Of a stretch of DNA of 64,000 nucleotides, positions 60,204 through 64,000 are shown piece by piece. Position 1 is the first letter of the stretch, and each line of letters starts with the position of its first letter. The notes under the pieces are model-generated. The model ran no database searches and was not told where the DNA came from. It saw only the letters and a list, made by a program, of their open reading frames with translations. The DNA comes from Natronosalvus halobius (GTDB lineage: Archaea; Halobacteriota; Halobacteria; Halobacteriales; Natrialbaceae). The position numbers and the translations under genes are program-made. Location: positions 1,922,001-1,986,000 of the forward strand of contig NZ_CP099997.1 in assembly GCF_024138145.1 (NCBI RefSeq), written 5' to 3'.

Positions 60204-61313
60204 ATGTACGACTTCGCCGTCGTCGGCGTCGGCCCGGCTGGGGCGCGCTTTGCCCGGCGCGCCGCCGAATTGGGCTACGACGTCGTCGCCTTCGAGCAGG
60301 GCCGAATCGGCGAGCCACTCGCGTGTTCCGGTCACGTTAGCACCGACGTCTGGTCGTTCGCTGGCGCAGGCGCACGCGAGGACCTCCTCCAGAACGAGGT
60401 GTACGGCGCCCGATTTCACGTCGGGGGCCCCCACGTAGTCGACCACGATGGCGGACGCGACAGCTACCAGTTCTACAAGCGCGAGGTCGTCTCGAACGTG
60501 ATCGATCGGGTCGGTCTCGACCGCCACCTCGCCGAGCTCGCTCGCGAGGCCGGGGCCGACGTTCGAGACGGGCACACCGTGACGGCCGTCGACGAGCGCG
60601 AGGGGTCCGTCGAACTGACAGTTAAAGGCCCCGACGGAACCGACACCTTCGAGGCGAAGATGGTCGCTGGCTGTGACGGTCCCCGCTCGCGAGTTCGGGA
60701 GGCGCTCTCGCTTCCCGAACCCGACGAGTTGCTCCACGGCGTGCTCGCCTTCTCCGCGGAGGACGACCCCGGCGATTTCGTCGACGTTCACCTCACGGCG
60801 CCGAAATTCTTCGCGTGGCGCATTCCGCGCGCCGACGCCGGCGTCGAGTACGGCCTGGCCGCGCCGCCAGGCGTCCACGTCAACCGCCACTTCGAGGAGC
60901 TGATCGACGGCTACGACATCGAGGTCTCACACCGCTGCTCGGGGCTGATTCCCATCGGTCCGCCTGATCGAGTTACGAGCCGTCGGGGCTTTCTCGTCGG
61001 CGACGCGGCGGCCCAGACCAAGCCCTTCACCGGCGGCGGCATCCTCTACGGGATGACCTGTGCGGATCACGCCGCCGACCGGATCGATCCCAACCGTCCG
61101 GCGAGTCTCGCCGCCTACGAGCACGCCTGGCGGAACGACCTCGAGCGCGAGATCGAACTCGGCCACTGGCTCAGGCGGGCGTACTCGCTCCCCGAACCAG
61201 TTCAGCGTCTCGGCCTGGCGGCGACGGCCGGAGAAATCGGTGTTCACATGGATCGACCGACGTCGGTCGCCAGCCTCGAGCACCTGAAGGCGATGCTCTC
61301 CGGAAGTCGGTAA
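60204..61313 (+). CDS. Geranylgeranyl reductase family protein
   Basis: 369-residue FAD enzyme that saturates isoprenoid chains in archaeal lipids. Dinucleotide binding MYDFAVVGVGPAGARFARRA, then AFEQGRIGEPLACSGHVSTD. The second FAD motif is RRGFLVGDAAAQTKPFTGGG, and LVAGCDGPRSRVREAL-like sequence (MVAGCDGPRSRVREALSLPE) is in the middle. It is a likely archaeol-saturating or menaquinone-side-chain-reducing paralogue; the substrate is not told by sequence. Single gene between the kinase and the halocyanin gene. Confidence 0.92.
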   Translation: MYDFAVVGVGPAGARFARRAAELGYDVVAFEQGRIGEPLACSGHVSTDVWSFAGAGAREDLLQNEVYGARFHVGGPHVVDHDGGRDSYQFYKREVVSNVIDRVGLDRHLAELAREAGADVRDGHTVTAVDEREGSVELTVKGPDGTDTFEAKMVAGCDGPRSRVREALSLPEPDELLHGVLAFSAEDDPGDFVDVHLTAPKFFAWRIPRADAGVEYGLAAPPGVHVNRHFEELIDGYDIEVSHRCSGLIPIGPPDRVTSRRGFLVGDAAAQTKPFTGGGILYGMTCADHAADRIDPNRPASLAAYEHAWRNDLEREIELGHWLRRAYSLPEPVQRLGLAATAGEIGVHMDRPTSVASLEHLKAMLSGSR

Positions 61314-61368
61314 CGCACGCCGACCGTCGGCGTCAGGTAAAGAGGAGGGCGCGGATGAAAACGAGACC

Positions 61369-61875
61369 TTACTCGACGACGACGGCGCCTTTCATGCCCA
61401 TGCTGATGTGGGGCGAGCAGTAGTAGGTGAAGGTTCCCGTCTCGTCGAAAGTGTGTTCGAAGGTCTCGCCTTCGTCGCCGTACATCTCGCTCTCGAAGCT
61501 TCCGTCCTCGGCGATTACGTCGTGGCTGCCACCGGCGCCGGTCCACTCCCAGACGACGGTCGTTCCCGAGTCGACGACGATGGCCGCAGGTTCGTACGCG
61601 AAGCCGTCCGAGCCGGCGCCGACGTCGACGGCGACCTCGGACTCACCGGTGTGGTCCTCGACGCCGTCGTAGTTGTTGGCGTCGTCGAGGTAGCCGTCGA
61701 AGTCGTACTCGGCGCTGCCGTTCCCGTTGCCGCTGCCACCGTCGCCGTTACCATTTCCATTACCGTTGCCGCTACTCCCTTCGTCTTCCTCGACACAACC
61801 GGCCACGAGGGCCAGCGCTAGTGTTCCGCCCGATACCTGCAAGAACGTCCGTCGACTGCTGGTGTGTGAAGTCAT
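61369..61875 (-). CDS. Halocyanin-type blue copper lipoprotein
   Basis: 168 residues. Tat signal [20 protein letters not shown] with lipobox AGC gives a membrane-anchored exported protein. A Gly/Asn linker (residues about 33-53) precedes the cupredoxin domain. Copper ligands are His118 in GGSHDV, Cys153 and His156 in [10 protein letters not shown], and Met161 (or 159) nearby. It passes electrons between membrane complexes outside the cell. CCTTTACC about 30 bp before the start may be the TATA box. The start at 61875 is the ATG before the Tat motif. Confidence 0.94.
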   Translation of the reverse strand: MTSHTSSRRTFLQVSGGTLALALVAGCVEEDEGSSGNGNGNGNGDGGSGNGNGSAEYDFDGYLDDANNYDGVEDHTGESEVAVDVGAGSDGFAYEPAAIVVDSGTTVVWEWTGAGGSHDVIAEDGSFESEMYGDEGETFEHTFDETGTFTYYCSPHISMGMKGAVVVE

Positions 61876-62077
61876 TGTTCGTCGCTATCAGAGTGTATGT
61901 CCGGGTAAAGGGTCAGTTGCTCGGTCATTACCAGTCGGCGGGAATTTCGTCGAACATGTTCGTAGCATATATGTAGAGCATTCTGTCGACGGCTAATCGA
62001 CCGAGAGACTCGAACGAAGAGCAAAACGGACTGACCGAGAGTAAAGGGTTTTCACCCTCGAGTGGCTATCTCGAGTA

Positions 62078-62734
62078 ATGCTTCGGTGGATCCTCGCACT
62101 ATTGCTCATTCCGTTTCTCGACGCCGTGTTGCTCGCCGTCGTCGTGAGCCAGACGACGTACATCGGCTGGATCGGAATGGTCGCCCTCGTCGTCCTCACC
62201 GGCCTGGTCGGCATGTTGCTCGTACGTGCCGAAGGCCGCAGAACGCTCCGAAAGACCCAGCGATCGCTCGCAGAGGGAAAACCACCGACCAACCAGCTCC
62301 TGGACGGCGCTCTGTTGATCGCCGCCGGCGCGTTCTTGCTCACCCCGGGGCTGGTGACTGACCTGATCGGCTTTCTGTTCGTGATTCCGCTCACGCGGGT
62401 GCCGATTCGCGCCGCGCTCAAGCGGTTCGTCATCGTCCCCTACCTCGACAAGAAGAGCGACGGGTTCGCCAGCGGCGTCACCTGGACAGGCGGGTTCCCC
62501 GGAGAGGGGTCGACTGGCATCTCGTGGTCCAGCGGTTCTGGGGCGGACGCGGGAGTCGGGACTGGAGCTGGAACCGGAACCGGAACCGGAACTGAAACTC
62601 GCAGCGACGACGCCACGACGGTCGACCTCGACGAGGACGACTACTCGGTCGATACCAGCTCGAGCGGTCGCCACGTGGGGTTCGACGACGAGGGAGATGA
62701 CCGGGGCGACCGCGACGACCCCTCCGCTCGCTAG
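62078..62734 (+). CDS. FxsA family membrane protein
   Basis: 218 residues. N-terminal half with membrane helices typical of FxsA: WILALLLIPFLDAVLLAVVV, GWIGMVALVVLTGLVGMLLV, and LLDGALLIAAGAFLLTPGLV with TDLIGFLFVIPLTRVP. The C-terminal tail is Gly/Ser/Thr/Asp-rich and contains a GTGTGTGTE stretch coded by a hexamer repeat. FxsA in bacteria counters F-plasmid exclusion of phage T7; in haloarchaea it is conserved with unknown role. The gene lies just upstream of tRNA-Ile. Confidence 0.9.
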   Translation: MLRWILALLLIPFLDAVLLAVVVSQTTYIGWIGMVALVVLTGLVGMLLVRAEGRRTLRKTQRSLAEGKPPTNQLLDGALLIAAGAFLLTPGLVTDLIGFLFVIPLTRVPIRAALKRFVIVPYLDKKSDGFASGVTWTGGFPGEGSTGISWSSGSGADAGVGTGAGTGTGTGTETRSDDATTVDLDEDDYSVDTSSSGRHVGFDDEGDDRGDRDDPSAR

Positions 62735-62762
62735 CGGTTCTCACGGCCCACAGAGAAAGAAA

Positions 62763-62772
62763 CGTTTAAACG
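62763..62772 (+). promoter_or_regulatory. TATA-like element of tRNA-Ile
   Basis: CGTTTAAACG, a palindromic AT-centred element about 34 bp before the mature tRNA 5' end, so transcription would start a few bases upstream of the tRNA. Confidence 0.5.
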
Positions 62773-62801
62773 TCCCTCCGCGCAACTCACAGATGCGACG
62801 C

Positions 62802-62875
62802 GGGCCAATAGCTCAATCAGGTTGAGCGCCACTCTGATAAGGTGGAGGCTCTCGGTTCAAATCCGAGTTGGCCCA
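62802..62875 (+). tRNA. tRNA-Ile (GAU)
   Basis: Acceptor GGGCCAA at 62802-62808 pairs with TTGGCCC at 62868-62874, discriminator A at 62875, CCA not encoded. Anticodon GAT lies in the loop CTGATAA. The T arm is CTCGGTTCAAATCCGAG. 74 bases, no intron. Confidence 0.95.
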
Positions 62876-62877
62876 TA

Positions 62878-62882
62878 TTTTT
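62878..62882 (+). terminator. T-run after tRNA-Ile
   Basis: Five T residues beginning two bases beyond the tRNA 3' end. Confidence 0.5.
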
Positions 62883-62992
62883 GTAGCGATCAAATTCTCG
62901 AACGGAGAGTACTGGATCCTGCTCGAATTTGAATGACGTGAGTCGCAAGCCCGGGAAGCGAGCGAAACGAGCGACCCGGAACGTCTCGAGAT

Positions 62993-63015
62993 GGTTCAAA
63001 TCCGAGGTGGCCCAC
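62993..63015 (+). repeat. Partial copy of tRNA-Ile 3' end
   Basis: Matches 62854-62876 of the tRNA gene at 21 of 23 positions, covering the T loop, T-stem 3' strand and acceptor 3' strand. Similarity continues downstream for about 35 bp (AGCGAYCAA, then GAGAGTAC). Typical of an attachment-site repeat left by integrase-type elements that insert at tRNA 3' ends, or of a local duplication. Confidence 0.8.
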
Positions 63016-63439
63016 TCTTCTCAGCGACCAATTTCGTGAGCCGAGAGTACGGGCTGCCGCGGGGGTCTTTCTTAGGCATCAGCGACCGGGTTATAACCCA
63101 GCGAGTGGTTTCCGTCGTTCGCAACTGGGCATTACTCGAGGAGAAGTTTCAGAGTTCGTGGCGGTGGTCGAAGAATTTCACCCTCCCTTCTCGACCCCGC
63201 CGAACGGGCTGGAGCGGTCGCAGTCGACTCCTCGAGGCGCTGGTGTAACGGAACGCACGGTTACCGGCTCGAGCCGTGGGGGAACAATGAACCCCGTTTT
63301 TATCGCACAGCGGTCTGGATAGGAAGATGATTCCGAACCTCTGCGCCTGGTGCACGGTATCACATGAAAGCCCCACAAATCTCGCTTCACCGTCTAACGA
63401 GGCAACGTTCGATTCACGGCACGGGGGTCGTTTCGAGCG

Positions 63440-64000
63440 ATGAAGCGACTTCTGTTCGCGTTTCTCGTCGCCGTGATCGTGAGCGGGTTGGTCGTCGGCG
63501 CTTCCGGATTGACGCTCGGGAGCGCTCCGCTCGCTGGTTCAGGAGACGGCGAGACGCAACCCGAATCCTCCGCTGGTGGCGATGCAATCGACGGAACAAG
63601 CGACGTTTCGGAGGACGGTGTCGAACTCGTCGAGTTCGACGAGACGCACTCGAGCGCACGACAGGACGAAGCGACTGCCCAGTCGAAGCGAGAGGCGGCC
63701 GAGGAGGGTGCCGACCGAGGGATCGAACTCGCCCAGGCACAGGGCGTAAACGTCACCCAGGAGCAACGAGAGGCCGCGACGTCCGCCGCCGTCGATGCCG
63801 TCGAACAACATCAGGAGGCGACCGTCGAGCAAGTTCAGCACGCCGCCACGGGTGCGGTTCACGGCGCGTTGCTTCAGCACCAGGCGGTCAACGTTACGCA
63901 GTTGCAGTCGGCCGTGACCGGCAGCGCGGACGGCGCGCTGAGCCAGCACCAATCGGCCAACGTCACGCAGATGCAGAACGCGGCGTGGGGCGGCGCTCAC
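63440..64000 (+). CDS. Secreted protein with 23-residue repeats (3' end cut by window edge)
   Basis: 187 codons from the ATG at 63440 and still open at the edge. A signal peptide (KRLLFAFLVAVIVSGLVVGA) is followed by an acidic, Ser/Gly-rich region. From about residue 101 a repeat of 23 residues runs at least four times: QGVNVTQEQREAATSAAVDA, HQEATVEQVQHAATGAVHGA, HQAVNVTQLQSAVTGSADGA, HQSANVTQMQNAAWGGAH. Three units carry an NVT glycosylation sequon. The pattern predicts a helical surface array. The protein must extend beyond the window; function unknown. Confidence 0.75.
   Translation, partial: MKRLLFAFLVAVIVSGLVVGASGLTLGSAPLAGSGDGETQPESSAGGDAIDGTSDVSEDGVELVEFDETHSSARQDEATAQSKREAAEEGADRGIELAQAQGVNVTQEQREAATSAAVDAVEQHQEATVEQVQHAATGAVHGALLQHQAVNVTQLQSAVTGSADGALSQHQSANVTQMQNAAWGGAH

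Larger units (their letters stand above)
62876..63439. other. Gene-poor region after tRNA-Ile
   Basis: About 560 bp with no convincing gene. It holds the degenerate second copy of the tRNA-Ile 3' end (62993-63015) and similarity to the first copy for about 35 bp beyond it. Open frames such as 62991-63248 and 63149-63376 begin inside the tRNA fragment or lack haloarchaeal amino-acid bias. The sequence from 63300 to 63430 probably contains the promoter of the repeat-protein gene. Confidence 0.5.

Noticed and set aside
62991-63248. 85-codon frame starting in the tRNA-Ile fragment
   Set aside because: It begins inside a tRNA-derived repeat and shows no coding composition.
1-64000. High frequency of CTCGAG across the window
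   Set aside because: It mostly reflects favoured Leu-Glu codons (CTC GAG) and general GC richness, so it is not taken as a special signal without genome-wide counts.

Overview
This window is chromosomal DNA from a haloarchaeon, most likely of the Natrialba/Natrinema/Haloterrigena group (genus inferred from memory of gene style, not searched). The evidence is high GC, very acidic proteins, twin-arginine lipoproteins, archaeal information-processing genes (PAN, aIF2-gamma, IF2/aIF5B, RpoE1, Spt4, family B DNA polymerase, Mre11-Rad50, Cdc6/Orc1), a tRNA-Gln with a bulge-helix-bulge type intron, and TATA boxes about 25-30 bp before start codons, as expected for leaderless mRNAs. It is mostly a core region. 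No insertion sequence, CRISPR array, prophage or intein was recognised.

Layout. 1-7.5 kb: 2-oxoacid:ferredoxin oxidoreductase (korB cut by the left edge, korA), NUDIX hydrolase, chorismate synthase, glutaryl-CoA dehydrogenase-like enzyme and porphobilinogen synthase. 8-15.5 kb: an ammonium transporter fused in frame to a PII signalling domain, a membrane protein with a dense N-glycosylation sequon tract, an Mqo-like flavoprotein, a HerA-like ATPase and a Tat lipoprotein. 15.6-19.3 kb: sufC-sufB-sufD. 19.6-31.6 kb: DNA and protein quality control (PolB, Rad50, Mre11, a winged-helix protein divergent from PAN), GMP synthase glutaminase subunit and an Orc1/Cdc6 protein, with several small haloarchaeal genes. 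31.6-32.7 kb: a gene-poor, lower-GC stretch. 32.7-41.5 kb: glycosyltransferase, MoaD/SAMP-like protein, Nob1-like nuclease, PRC-barrel protein, IF2, and a ferritin-like/DtxR pair.

41.6-64 kb: a multi-zinc-finger HNH protein next to the intron-bearing tRNA-Gln, acyl-CoA dehydrogenase, squalene/phytoene synthase, 3-hydroxyacyl-CoA dehydrogenase, a class I aldolase and fructose-bisphosphatase pair (gluconeogenesis), ArgS, SerS, a PhoU/TrkA-C protein, then aIF2-gamma, a PIN protein, rpoE1, spt4 and GTP-dependent dephospho-CoA kinase in close succession, geranylgeranyl reductase, halocyanin, FxsA and tRNA-Ile. Past tRNA-Ile lies a degenerate second copy of its 3' end. The right edge cuts a secreted protein built of 23-residue repeats.

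No clearly new multi-gene system stands out. The most unusual items are the Amt-PII fusion, the tRNA-Ile 3' duplication, the sequon tract, the 23-residue repeat surface protein, the three-ribbon HNH protein, and short tandem repeats lying repeatedly in the gaps between genes.
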